Origin: Flammula alnicola
Lineage: Eukaryota > Basidiomycota > Agaricomycetes > Agaricales > Strophariaceae
Direction of reading: 5' to 3'
DNA length: 64,000 bases
NCBI GenBank assembly: GCA_015499995.1
Contig: JADNRV010000192.1
Span: 1-64,000 of the forward strand
Position numbers and translations under genes: made by a program. Positions 46,792 through 57,901 of the stretch are shown here, piece after piece (the stretch's first letter is position 1; each line of letters begins with the position of its first letter). A model generated the notes under the pieces. That model searched no databases. It worked only from the letters and a program-made list of their open reading frames with translations, and was not told the origin of the DNA.

Positions 46792-46868
46792 TATGGGGGA
46801 CTTGAACTGGTAACTAATGTAATATTAGTATTGCTGCGCTCTAACCACCTGCGTCAAATTGGTATTTT
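46792..46868 (-). ncRNA. tRNA-like sequence inside family C
   Basis: Minus strand: A-box-like TTGACGCAGGTGGTTAGAGC and B-box-like CAGTTCAAGTCCCCC, followed by TTTATTTTTT. Pairing in the T arm is poor, so it is a pseudo-tRNA or SINE head. Relative to the element ends it has the same position and direction as in family B. Confidence 0.45.
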
Positions 46869-47335
46869 GAAAATATTAAATTCAGTTGTATACATACTGA
46901 CCGGCATCTGCCAATCGGCAACCGGGTGCCATGTGATGGTGACACAGCTGCAATGTCGCCACATCACCACATTTCTTCCCTCCCACCACCATCCCCCTCC
47001 ACGCGGACCACCCACTCACACCGCACAACCACAACCATGACCACCATGACCACTGTGACCATGACACTGACACCGACGGCGATGGCAGTTGCCACCAGTG
47101 CACCACGCAATGATGACGACAGTGTGGATACACAGAGCCTACTCAGCAGGACAATGTGACAATGCAGCACGTGAGGAAAAACATGCTGCGGGGGGGTGCT
47201 AGACACGAAGGAGAGACCCAGCAATGGGAGGCCCACCAGGTACATCATAAATGACGACACCACAATGACGGCTAACCCCCCACTCCATCCCCTGCAGATG
47301 TAATGTGCCCGCTGGGCATTGAAATGATGCCGACA

Positions 47336-50300
47336 GTAAAGTGCTAGGTTTCATCTACATCTAGCTAGTGGTGCAGAAAGAACTCTACACTCAACACAAC
47401 CAAACCACAAAACCAACAACTTGACTAGACATAGTCTTGTGTGCGAGTCTCAGGGGTAAAGTATGAAAAAGGAGAAGTGCTTCGACTTGTAAACAAGTCT
47501 ATGCAGGTTTTGGTATGGGGCGGGTTTTAGTTCTGTAGAACTGGTTTGGTGACTTTCTAACTCAAACAATGCCGAACTCGGACTTCCTTTAACTTGACAA
47601 CTGGTACAAACTTTTGACTTTAACTTGACTTTAACAACCTGGAACTTTCATGCAGTGACCGCGATGAGTATGCACTATGACTTTCATGCTACCACAATGG
47701 AATCACGCTATGACTTTCACATGGTCACAACGGGTGCACACTACACTTTACAGAAACACGCATCAAACTCTGGTTAACTACTCCTCAAACTTGCAGTGAT
47801 AGCAAAGCTGTTTTGAAGTGTCAAATGTTGGTCTTTATTAAATCTAGTCTGGTGCGATGAGGTTAAATCATTCCCTTAAGTGTTTTCACTGGTTTTAAAG
47901 CATCAACTGTGGGGTGGATTGTCTCCCCTACTACGTGCGTTACAAGCATATGTTATACCTACTGAGTGCCAAGCCTCTACATGTTGCATATGATTCTATG
48001 TGTCTAATAGCGCTACTGCTACTGGTTCATGGTGTCGTGATTATGGGTCTGCTCGGTAACAGTAACTGGTGAGTCCCCGTTTTCTGGCATATGTTTTGGT
48101 TTCAAGGATGAACTGCTATGTCGCAGAACACCGTCTTTGGGTCAATACAGTTGGGTCCATTTTTAGACACATTATTGCCCAATCGGGATGCACAGCACAT
48201 TCAGCATGGGTTTTTCTTTTTGCCGGTGCAGCACAGTCATCAGTCAAGTTGGAGCTGCTGCCTCTATGGTGGTGTTTCCCGCATGCTTCACTATGAGCTG
48301 GTCTTTGAGCGCTCAGCCTGTTCGGAACCGAACTACTTGGCCGTTCTATGTGTATAACAGACAGATGGGTGTATGGGACAATGTGGACCACCTAGTCATG
48401 TGTCCTTTGGCCTGCGATTGACGCATCTAACGTCATATCCATATTGAACTATTCATGCCTCAAGGCTTCGGGATTCTCATTCTACGTGGGTTTCTCCAGT
48501 TGAAGCCTCTTGTTTGATGCACAGGGACACACAGTGAAGAGACTGCGAGCGGCTAGCTGTGAACGGACTACTATTCTCCTTACCTGAGCTATTTTTAGCA
48601 CTTAGTAAAGCTTATACTGTAGTCTAAATGTTACAAGTCCGGACATTACAATGACAAGACTACTAAGGACTATAGGAAACTATGCAAGATAACGAGGAAT
48701 GCGCGGTTTAATAAAGACATTATCATTAGTAACTATTGAGATAATAGTCAATACATCTAATGAAGTGTATGGAAATAGGCACCTTTCAGTAATATCTTAA
48801 CCATCCGGCCTATACAGCGAGGGCGCGGATCTCTAGATTAAAGAACAGACATCTAGGCACACTACAGGACAGGTTGCGTGACATTGCCGAAGGCACCAAG
48901 GACAGTGGAGTAGCCGGGGTAAAGCAGATGCCCATAGACGTGCCTGTAGCAACGCCGATCAAAGCTCAGATCAGAGGGATACTTTTTATTTGGGACACAT
49001 ACCATATCGGGTAATAACTGGGTACAGGAAGATTTCCGGGGTGCATAACTCGACACAGCGAGATCCCAGATGTGCGCCGAAGGTACCAGAGTATCAGGTA
49101 CAGAGGATGAAGGGTTACAACCCTAATCACAAGCATTATCTCGGACAGAATGTGCGTGGATTGCCCGAGCATCTCCGATGAGACATAGGCGCTTCCATGC
49201 TCTGTTCAGTCAATAACCAACGACAGGACAAGGTACCAATGAAAACGAAAGGTCACGAGCCTGTATACCATGTGGTCGAGGAGGGTTAAGTGTTAGGTGC
49301 TTAAGTTAGCTGAGCTGACAATGATCTGAGCTCCCGATCCAACCAAAAAGGCATGATTGAGCAGATGAGCATGGAAACTGTACTCCACAAGGCCGCCGCT
49401 CACGCACGAATGCCCATGAAATCTCTATATTCTTGTCATTGCATCTATGTAATAGTATATTGTCTCAGTAGTATATAAGCAGCCCTGTAACACCGTAGAA
49501 TACAAGCAATTTACCACCCACGAGATACAAGCGCTTAAGAAGTTATATCTTAAGTGTTTCGCCTCTAAGTACTAAGTAGCTTCAAAGCGAGAGTCCCATA
49601 ATATAAAAAGAAACCAAGTAACAATATAAACGAACTGTTAAGATGAGAACACATGTCTAAGTGATTCACCAAGACAAGTAAAGAGAGTTATAAGCCAAGG
49701 AACCTGTCTAAGTGACTTGTTCAAAACCTACCCTCTGTCAAAGGACATCTGGGGACCTGGACTGTAGTGTCAGTAGACAAAGCGTCTACGCACCTCTGAC
49801 CATTGTTTAGGAACTGTAGTGTCGGCAGATAAGGAGTCTGCGTGCCTCTTTCCACTAGTAGAGTTTTTGAGACAAAGTAAAGACAAGTAAAGGGCATAGA
49901 GCCATCTTCTCAATTGGAGAACAAGTTAGAATGAGATCAGCTAGCAGTTTGTGCATAGAGCACTAGTTTCCGAGTACCAGATCAGAATTTACACAAGTCT
50001 ATTGGACTTAAAACGACCCATTGACTATAAACACACCTAAGGCCTTGCCTGAGCCGTTACATAGTAAACACCTTCTTTTATTGCACACCTACTATCAGGT
50101 ATCGATATTATAAAACTATTATCCTCCCCTTGGACAAACTAAGTCAACTAAACATTGATTTGGGTGTTTGAGTGTAGTAAAGTAGTTATTAAACAGTGAA
50201 GCAAGTCGGAATTGATAGTATCTCTTTAGTAGACATTACAAGGTCTATTAAAAGCGGCTACTTGACTATTCAGTAAGTTCACACACACCCCACAACAAGC

Positions 50301-50551
50301 ATCTTTAATGGAGGTCATGCTTCTTTGGCATCAACCTTAGTTCTACATGTACTTCTGAGCTTACTAGCTAGGCCTGCCAGACCGTAGATAGTTACTTCTG
50401 TTGTACTTGGTTATGTGGTTTCCTGCATATAACCCACTTAGTCCGAGTCGGCCAGCACAAGGTATGCTGCCTACCCTTGTTTCCCTAGTGTAATAGGTTG
50501 ATTGATTGGGAAATCGCAAAATTTCATGGGTGGACCGTGCTGCACCCTATC
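47336..50551 (-). repeat. Dispersed repeat X, copy 2 (3.2 kb)
   Basis: Reverse complement of copy 1 (24176-25620) in its outer parts: 47336-48539 and 50310-50551. The extra 1.77 kb in the middle holds a probable gypsy LTR. Outer sequence on both sides is the CATGACCAC-rich interior of family C, so X2 is nested in C. Confidence 0.8.
49291..50297 (+). repeat. Probable solo or 3' LTR of a gypsy element
   Basis: Starts TGTTAGGTGC directly after a purine tract (GAGGAGGGTTAAG) and ends CCCCACAACA, so TGTT...AACA ends. It contains a TATATAAGCAGCC box near 49473 and a repeated section (CTGTAGTGTC near 49762 and 49816). The companion LTR and target duplication are not visible; sequence 48540-49290 may be the 3' end of its internal region. 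Confidence 0.45.
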
Positions 50552-51430
50552 AACGGCAGTGTTGGACATGACAGACCACCACCACTGCATCTGCCACATG
50601 ACGCCAGACGTGCAGCAGTGCTGTCTGCCTGCCCACTGCCCCATCGCTGCTGCTGCCAGCCCAAATTGGCACAAGCGACAGCGATGGACGTGACAATGAC
50701 ATGACGAGGGACCCCCACCTCCTCGCAGATACCATGTGCCCCAGGCCATGAAATGACCCTGACAGCAGTGTCACAGGCAACCGCCCACCATGACCACAAT
50801 GGTTGCGCAACCACCATGACGGGCACACAATAGCAATGACAGCAGGAGCACAACATCGTGCTCCCATGTTGTTCTGATGTCGAGTGGGCGGTCACAACAA
50901 CAATGACAACATGATGAGAAAGGGGACACTGATGCTGACATGACACCATCCGCTGACCCTAGCCATCCCTGAAAACAGGTCCGGCCAGAGGCGTGAGGCC
51001 AGCAGCGTGAGGCCAGCAGCATTGCACCACTGCTGGTCCGTGGATGCCACCTCCCTTGGCCCACCCTTGGTGCCTCGCACCAGCACCACCCTGATGACAT
51101 TGATGACACCGATAGCACTGCACCACCCAACTGCCTGATGTGAAGTGCCCATGGATGCCCGTAAGTACGACACTGCAGCGAACCCACAGCCCCCTCAACC
51201 CACTACATTACCTCTGCCCTGCCCCACCACGTCACCCCGCAATGTGCTCACTGCTGCCATTTTCCTCCTTTCATTGACTCTCCATCACCCCTGCTGGCTG
51301 TGGGATCACACCACTCCTGGCCCTGTTGTGTACATAATTGACTAGTTCAGTAGTTTATTCCTTATGTATTCTAATAGTTTTTTAATGTTATCAATCTATT
51401 AACTTGTAATGTCTGGTTGTAATAGCAAGT
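50552..51430. other. Interior of family C: repetitive, GC-rich
   Basis: Dominated by TGACA/CACCA/GCAGC motifs on the plus strand, giving several spurious long frames on both strands. Matches the style of 46930-47335 on the other side of X2. No gene called. Confidence 0.4.
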
Positions 51431-51757
51431 CCACATAAGTCCACAGAGAGTCCATGGACTTTGGTATTTTCAATTTAATGTAAGTCTAGGTTCACTCAAA
51501 GTCCAAAGTCCACAGAAAGTCCACAAAAGTCCACACACATAATATATATTGCTAATTTCATGCTCTGGACTGGGCATGGACTTTGTGTGGACTTTGTGTG
51601 GACTTTGTGTGGACTGTCCATGGACTTCCGTGGACTAATTTTATCAAAAACGAGAAAAATGTCATTAAGTTAAAAGTCCACAGATTGTCCATGGAATTCC
51701 ATGGAGTCCATGGAGTGCATGTGGACAGGTGGGGCACTGTAAAGTACAGCTTTAGTG

Positions 51758-52160
51758 TGGCCACAGCTTATGCAATGTCTTCAGGATGTTTGGCAATCTG
51801 TTGTGATTGAAGAGCCAAGAGATCTGATGTTGAGATCCCTGCTTTTTCTTTGACTAAAAAGGTAGCTTCTACAAGATCTAATGGTAAGATTGGTTCTGTG
51901 GCATAGAGAAGTTGGAATAGGGAAAATCCAGTTACTGAGCCTATAGTAACATGATCAGTGAAAACTACTTTTGTGATGTGATCAGGCCATTTGCATAGGT
52001 CTCCTTGGCAAGCTTTAATAATAGCTTCTCTGAGAATAAAGTGGCTGCATTCTACTACTCTGTTTGCATAATGATTATAGAATGGAGTTGTCAATGGAGC
52101 TTCCAGGCAACTGGTGTCTTGTTTAGTTAGTAGTTTGAGAGTGTGATGTAGATGCAAACA
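51758..52160 (-). pseudogene. Ty3/gypsy integrase core, partial
   Basis: Minus-strand frame from 52157 includes NHYANRVVECSHFILREAI, ACQGDLCKWPDHITK, FTDHVTIGSVTGFSLFQLLY and LVEATFLV, the catalytic-core end of a gypsy integrase (family norm GVVERGHF...). Interrupted at 51757 by family C; its continuation is 46519-46180. Cys replaces Arg in the VER motif, a C-to-T change. Confidence 0.8.
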
Positions 52161-53084
52161 TTCTGCTTGCTGATCTCACTCTGTTTCATCAGTATGTGTG
52201 CATGCTTCTATCGTTCGTAGTTTGAGGTCGCCTCTCATAGTGAAATGGAATATGTTGGCTTGAGTCATCTGGAGGATGTGTATGTCTTCTTCCAGTCATT
52301 GTATGGTTTATTGGACCTCATGAAACATGTCGAGCATAGCACACTCAACATTTCATCTTTCATGGGCTTGTAGAATAGATGCATAGTATATATCATTTTT
52401 GACAAGGTCAATGAATTCTCAATGGGTCAAGGGAGGAAGGGACTCAGAGGAAGAACCAGTAAAGCAGGAGTGGGTCTCTGATATCATCATGTTGTAGGTG
52501 AGGAGGGATGATTGTGAAAGTGGGGATTACAAGTGTTCTTGTTGAAGAAATGAGGACATTCTTTAGGTCTTTATAGTTGAGGAGACTGGTGAAGGGTACC
52601 TGATTCAGAGTGGTGATTTGTTCCCACTCAATTTGGGCAGGTGAATCTTCTCGAAGTTTTGTGGAATTGAGAAGTACCAGCTTACATTCTTTCATCTTTT
52701 TCCTATTCTCTTTCTTTCATGCTTCTTTTAGTTCACATTCTTTCCTTATTATCCAGTCACTTTGGTGGTTGAATGAGACTACACGGAGGTTGTCAAGGTC
52801 ATTCAAATCTGATATTTCTTGAATTAGCATCCCTTGTACTCAATTTAGTATGGGAACAAGTGTTCAGATCATCAATTTGTTATTTTTAGCCTTGAAATGA
52901 GAGGAGAGGAAGGTAAAGGCAGCTTGAAGGGCATTCAGGACAGGATGGATGGTGGTAGTTTATGATGATGTTGATAGTCATTCAACATTTTCAAGGAGTG
53001 TTTGAATGATGTTGGGGGTTCTCACGAAATATCCAAATCTGAGCGATCCTTCCAATAGATCTTATAGAGAGTGTGTCTGCATTG
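52161..53084. other. Degraded gypsy-associated sequence
   Basis: Minus-strand frames such as 52695-52444 (EWEQITTLNQVPFTSLLNYK) are short and unassigned. Probably the rest of one of the two gypsy remnants. Confidence 0.3.
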
Positions 53085-53745
53085 TTTCTTGTTTCAAGTT
53101 CCCATTCTTCTTTACTATTGATAACATTAGAAGGGGGAAATGTAAAGTTTGGTCCATGGGCTTCAGTTTCTTTGAATGGTGTAAGAAGAGCAGCATGGAA
53201 GACATCATGGATCTTTCAAGTTCAGGGTAGTTTCAGCTGGTAGTTTATCAGACCTATCTGTTCCAGGATTTTGAAGAGTCTTTGGTGTTTTAGAGCAATT
53301 TTCTTGGTCTGATAGGTAGTCTTCAGGTTTTTTGCTTCAAGCCAAACCTTCTGGCCTTTTTTGAAGAAAATTGTCCCTCCTTTCAAACATTCTATCATCT
53401 GGTGTCATGTGAGTTTGTGCACAGCTAGAGCTTCTTCTCTATCTCTGTGGAGTTGTTTGAGATGAGCTTCAACTTTTGGAAAGTTTGTTCTCTTGAAGAA
53501 AATGGGTATAGTTCTGGGTGCGATGCTGTTCATGAGTATGAAGGATGTCCTGGTTCAGTTGGCATGTCTTCAATCATTTAACTTAAATTCTAAGATTGGT
53601 GTTGCATTGCTCCAGTCTTCTGGGTGTTGGGAGCAATAAATTGAAAGGTATGCTTCAATTTCTTGGTTGAAATCTTCTATTGAGCTGTCAGATTGGAGGT
53701 GATACACTGATGACAGGGATTGTTTGATGATGCCCAAGAGCTTTA
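53085..53745 (-). pseudogene. Second Ty3/gypsy (chromovirus-type) integrase remnant
   Basis: Minus strand: SVYHLQSDSSIEDFNQEIEA (family norm YHPQTDGQTERVNQ), YLSIYCSQHPEDWSNATPIL, then after stops FFKKGQKVWLEAKNLKTTYQ, HQRLFKILEQIGLINYQLKL, and KIHDVFHAALLTPF with ETEAHGPNF. This is the integrase core plus the GPF/Y-type C-terminal module of Tf1/sushi-like elements, distinct from the gypsy at 51758. Its upstream side is cut at about 53745 by a family B-like element. Dead. Confidence 0.82.
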
Positions 53746-54400
53746 GATATTTCCAAAATCCCTTACATAACATCAAAATGAGACTGTGGGACCTATTTCT
53801 AATCAAGAAATTCCATATTTGGCACATGCAATTTTCAAAACTGCCAGCTTTGGTCGAGTTTTTTGCATTTTTCTTGACAATGAAAGCAGCTGGTCACATA
53901 ATTTTCATATATTTGTGATTCTGGAAGCATGCTCTACAGCTACTTTTTTTGGAAAAAAGTTCCCAGTCCCCAAAACAAACCAAATAAGGTGATTTCAGTT
54001 ACCTGAGTGAGATGATATATACATATTTGTAATCTCCTTAAAATTCTGAATCTGATGGTACCCCATTGACCCCAAATCTCTCAGAATTGGTTACACTATC
54101 TATAAATATATTATAGATAGATAGGATATGTAGTCCTGATGTTTTTGATAGGTCAGCAATAGTTTCCTGGTCTAATGGTTAAATGGTCTGAGATATTAGC
54201 TAGTGGATTTCTTCCAAGGCTTTGGGTTGAATTACTGAAAGATGCAAAATCTTTAAGTGATATTTTTCTCTGAGTTCTGTCTAAGTCCACCAAGTTGAAG
54301 TCCTGTCCAGAATCTTGGTCATTCCTGTGGATTCTGGTCCATTCCTCCAGAATCCAGTTATTCCGGAAGGAATCAGTGAAGGAATGAAAAGTATTGTGCT
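53746..54400 (+). mobile_element. Divergent A/B-type inverted-repeat element, partial
   Basis: Shares the A/B core (AATCAAGAAATTCCATATTTG, GGTCGAGTTTTTTGCA, CTGAATCTGATGGTACCCC) and a tRNA-like section at 54161-54245. The right arm uses CCAGAATCC/GGATTCTGG and ends GAAAAGTATTG, an eroded terminus. The left arm is missing. Confidence 0.65.
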
Positions 54401-55461
54401 TCTGAATTACAATGGGTTCTGTTTATGTTGAAATGTTATGTAAATAGATGGTGTGCTGAGGAGCAAAGTCACAATCTGGTGGCATGCACACACAGCCAGC
54501 TTCCTTCACACACTTTTCTTTTTCATTCACTCTTCACTAGCATTGAAGCAGCATATCAAATTTTATATCATCCACATGATGATCTATTCTATGTTGGGCA
54601 ACAAGGGCAAATGTGCATGTATGTGATGCATGGTGGTGTGTGGTGCATGGTACATGATGTGTGATGGTATTTGTTACACCTGAGTAACAGCTGATGGACA
54701 TGCATAAGTGATGGAGATAGGAACAGATGACCCATGCTTGATGTTTAAGCTGATAAAGGACTCTTATGGAGCATGAAAGGGATGGAGGCAGCACATTGTT
54801 GCCATTGACTCCATCCTAGTTTGGGACATCATCCACACTGAGGATATTCCTGACATCAATAGAGCTGATGGTCTTGTTGCCAGGGTGATGAGGGCAGGTG
54901 TTTGTGGAACAGTGGAGCTAGGTGGAAAGAGAGGTGTATGGGACAGACACAATTTACCATTGATGGGGGGTGCTACTGCACTGGAATGTGCCAGTCACCA
55001 TTAAAGCAGCAGTTGTGTCTGGGATAGATCTAGGCATGGTTTTCAAGTCCTGCACGATGCAATGAAGAGGAGAAGTCAGTATTGATGGTGAGGTGACTCA
55101 AATGTTATTTACTTGTCTGTTGCTGCTTTGAAACAAGCAGGTCATGTACTTGACCAGCTGAGAAGGATATTCAATCACCAAAACCATGTGGGAACCAGAG
55201 GAGTCATGTGCCAATACACAGGAAATTCTAGACACTTACAAGTGCCACAACCTCTGACATCTGACTATCACTCTGAACACAGCTGGATCATGTCTAGTCT
55301 CACTGTCTTGGCCCATCAGATCATGTCTAATGACACCACTTTACACTTAGTTCCAAAATATACACCACCTTTACCCTATCTTTCTCAAATCTTCTTGGAC
55401 TGGAAACCAATGTGAAACACTGATGACAATAAATAAGGAGAATCATCTCTCCTTTTTCAGT
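54401..55461. other. Unassigned, short frames
   Basis: A 100-codon plus-strand frame at 55113-55415 (ALKQAGHVLDQLRRIFNHQN) has no recognised domain. ATGATG/TGTGG-rich sequence from 54600 to 54680. Confidence 0.25.
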
Positions 55462-55564
55462 AACTACTACGGTCAACCGTGAGAACATATCGAGCAACCA
55501 GCAACATTGTCCCCCACAGCATCACTCTATCGAGGGCTCTTGGGCGCTCTAGTACTAGCAGGCA

Positions 55565-57607
55565 ATGCCGCCAAAACCCAACCCAAATCCCACAGGGGTG
55601 GCGCCCGCTTTCGCTTCTCCTCTGGCTGGTCTGACCCCAGAGGAAAAGCAAGCTGCTCAGGAGGCCTTCCTTGCGTCGTTGGCCCCTTCTACCACTGCAT
55701 CTGTCCAGGCAGCACAGTCTACTGCATCCCCCTCACCCCAGAGGAAGACGTATGCATGTCCCATCCCTCAGCAGATGAGGCAGCGCACTCCAATCTCTGA
55801 TCGACCCTGATCGGTGACTCTGATTATTGGCGATGACAGTGAGGTGCCCTATGGCGAAGAGGGCAATCCTGGCGATCAAGATGAGGACATGTATGGGGAG
55901 GAAGCCCCCCTGCAGGTCCTTCCACCCGCGATAGCACCACCGCACCTCCAGAGCCAGACGACAAGGTGATGCATCGACTCTCTGAGTCTCTCCAGATGGC
56001 ATCATTCTGGTTTCATCACTCCGGTGGCGAGGCCTTGGATACTGCTGGTTCGGAGGTCTCTCGACCTCTCGCATCATCCATCGTTGGGTTTATCTCAGCG
56101 GTGTACACATCTTCATGGTGGGAAGCCACTACACTCAACCCGGACGGTAATCACACCGTCCACGAGCTTACTTCGACGGTCGTGGCCTCGGTCTCTCCTC
56201 ATGAGGAGACGATTCATGCCTCCATGGCCTCCATCCTCCCTGGTGCCTCCAGGTCGGGTCCTATGAACACTGACATGGGCACTGGGATGTTATCCTCGAC
56301 CCCCACCCCCAGAACTAGGAAGTCCACTGGCAAGACTAGGGCACCGGCATTCACAGCGCCATCTGGTGCAGAGGCACCCTCTAAGTTGCAGCCTTCGGCT
56401 GCGCCTTCGAGGGGTGCCCCTGCCCCCCGTCAACCTTGCAAGAGGCCGGCAGATTCTTATTTGAGGCCTTCGCCTCCCATTCCTCCTCGGCCAGCCGGCT
56501 GGAAGAGTGGTCATCTTAGCTATGCTGCGATGGCTGCAGCCAACCCGCTGTCCCAGAGGGACCCTGCTATGAGCCGTAGTGCCCTTGGTGGTGGCCCCCC
56601 TTGCTATCCACCTGCGCCTCAGGTTCTTGCCATGCAGGCAGAACTCTCTGGCAACAAACACTTCCTCACGAATCCGACGGGGCCACCGCCTGCTAAGAAG
56701 CAGAAGGCAGCTCCTTCGTTTACTTCATCTGGACCTACCCGCAAGCAGGTCTTGATTCAATACTCTGGCCCTGGGGCTCACCCCGTGGACAGTAAACTCA
56801 TCGAGCTTCACAACAAGATCGATAAAGGTCTCCGAGGGCATATCCCTCGCTACTTCTGGTGTGGCCAATGAGGCCGACCTCAACGTCATCCATGGCTTTG
56901 TCCATGCTATCACTCCTACATCTGATACGCTCAACGTGTGGATCGGGCTTCCCACTTCGAAGTCTTATCTCAAGGCTATTGATCTTCCTGCCTTCAGTGA
57001 CTATGTCACTAGGGTCCCCACCACTGGCGATGAGGTGAAAATGGCGATGCTTGCCTCTCCTCTTGCTATCGATATCATGCTCGCGGGTCCTCCGCGGGTC
57101 ATCTGGAATTTGCCAGTGAGCACTACTGCTCATGCATTTTTCGAAATCCACGACTCGCAATCGGGTCAACGTGTGAAGCGTCTTATCAACAAGACCTTCA
57201 TGTTCTGCGGCAGGGTGATCTTGATTCGCCCAGCCCCTACTAGCATCGGTGTCCCCCTCTGCACTCGTTGCTGGAGGTGGGGCCACCCGAAGACTTCTTG
57301 CAGGGCACGCCAGCCCATCTGTGCACGCTGCTCTGGCCCACACAAGACCGAGGTGCATTGCATCACCGCCTCGTGCTGCAAACCTCACCCGGAGGCTAAG
57401 CCCCCGACCAAAGGCACTCCGACTGGTATGGACTGCCCCCACTCTGCGCAGTGCCCTTCGTGCTGCAAAGATCATTGGGCCTCTTCAAGCAAATGCTCAT
57501 TCTGGCGACACCGTTTTGATCGTGCATGGATCGAGGCAAAATATGCTGAGGTACGTGATTTCTGGCTAAATTGTCATCCCATCCATCGCTCACACAACAT
57601 AGCTTAA
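55565..57607 (+). pseudogene. LINE ORF1 (gag-like, zinc knuckles)
   Basis: RNA-binding protein that packages the LINE RNA. Starts MPPKPNPNPTG at 55565. In-frame TGA at 55808 (after ISDRP), a frame change near 55920, then an open stretch to 56871 rich in Pro/Ser/Ala, and a second frame change near 56830-56860. The last part (to 57607) contains SEGISLATSGVANEADLNVI and two knuckles: CTRCWRWGHPKTSC (C-x2-C-x4-H-x4-C), CARCSGPHKTEVHC, and a further Cys-rich tail (CPHSAQCPSCCKDH). Order matches fungal Tad1-type ORF1 proteins. Not functional as it stands. Confidence 0.85.
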
Positions 57608-57901
57608 TGCCAGTACAACCAATGCTGGATGAAGTGCGGGTGCTGAGCTGGAATGTGGCCAGGGACGGGATGTCCCTGGATGTAATACTATCTACATGTA
57701 ACAACATATATGATATCATATTCATTCAAGAACCCCCTTGGCAACACATAAGGACCGCCCTGTCTGCTAAAACCAGAAAGGGCGAGGATCTCATCAGTGC
57801 ACCGAACTACCCAGACTGGCTGGCAATGGTCCGTGCGCCCACCACTCTTAACGAGCGACCCCGGGTCATGACCTATGTTTCGACTAGGCTGGCCCAGTAT
57901 C

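Larger units (their letters stand above)
46528..51749 (-). mobile_element. Family C inverted-repeat element, 5.2 kb, inserted in a gypsy integrase
   Basis: Ends GAGGTCTTTACACTGCCCC and (reverse complement) CTGTACTTTACAGTGCCCC, flanked by a perfect 8-bp duplication CTTTAGTG at 46520-46527 and 51750-51757. Left arm 46545-46745 and right arm about 51430-51735 hold TCCATGGAC, GTGGACTTT and GTCCACA motifs. GCCAAATT near the left arm is shared with A and B. Interior: a tRNA-like sequence (46868-46792), GC-richer CATGACCAC-type repeats (46930-47335 and 50552-51330), and repeat X copy 2 in the middle. No transposase found. Confidence 0.85.

Noticed and set aside
47336..48539. Coding frames in repeat X (for example about 79 codons in both copies)
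   Set aside because: Frames differ between X1 and X2 and contain no known motif, so conservation of a protein is not supported.
50471..51198. Several long frames on the minus strand
   Set aside because: Repetitive CATGAC/GCAGC composition within family C leaves few stops; no domain recognised.
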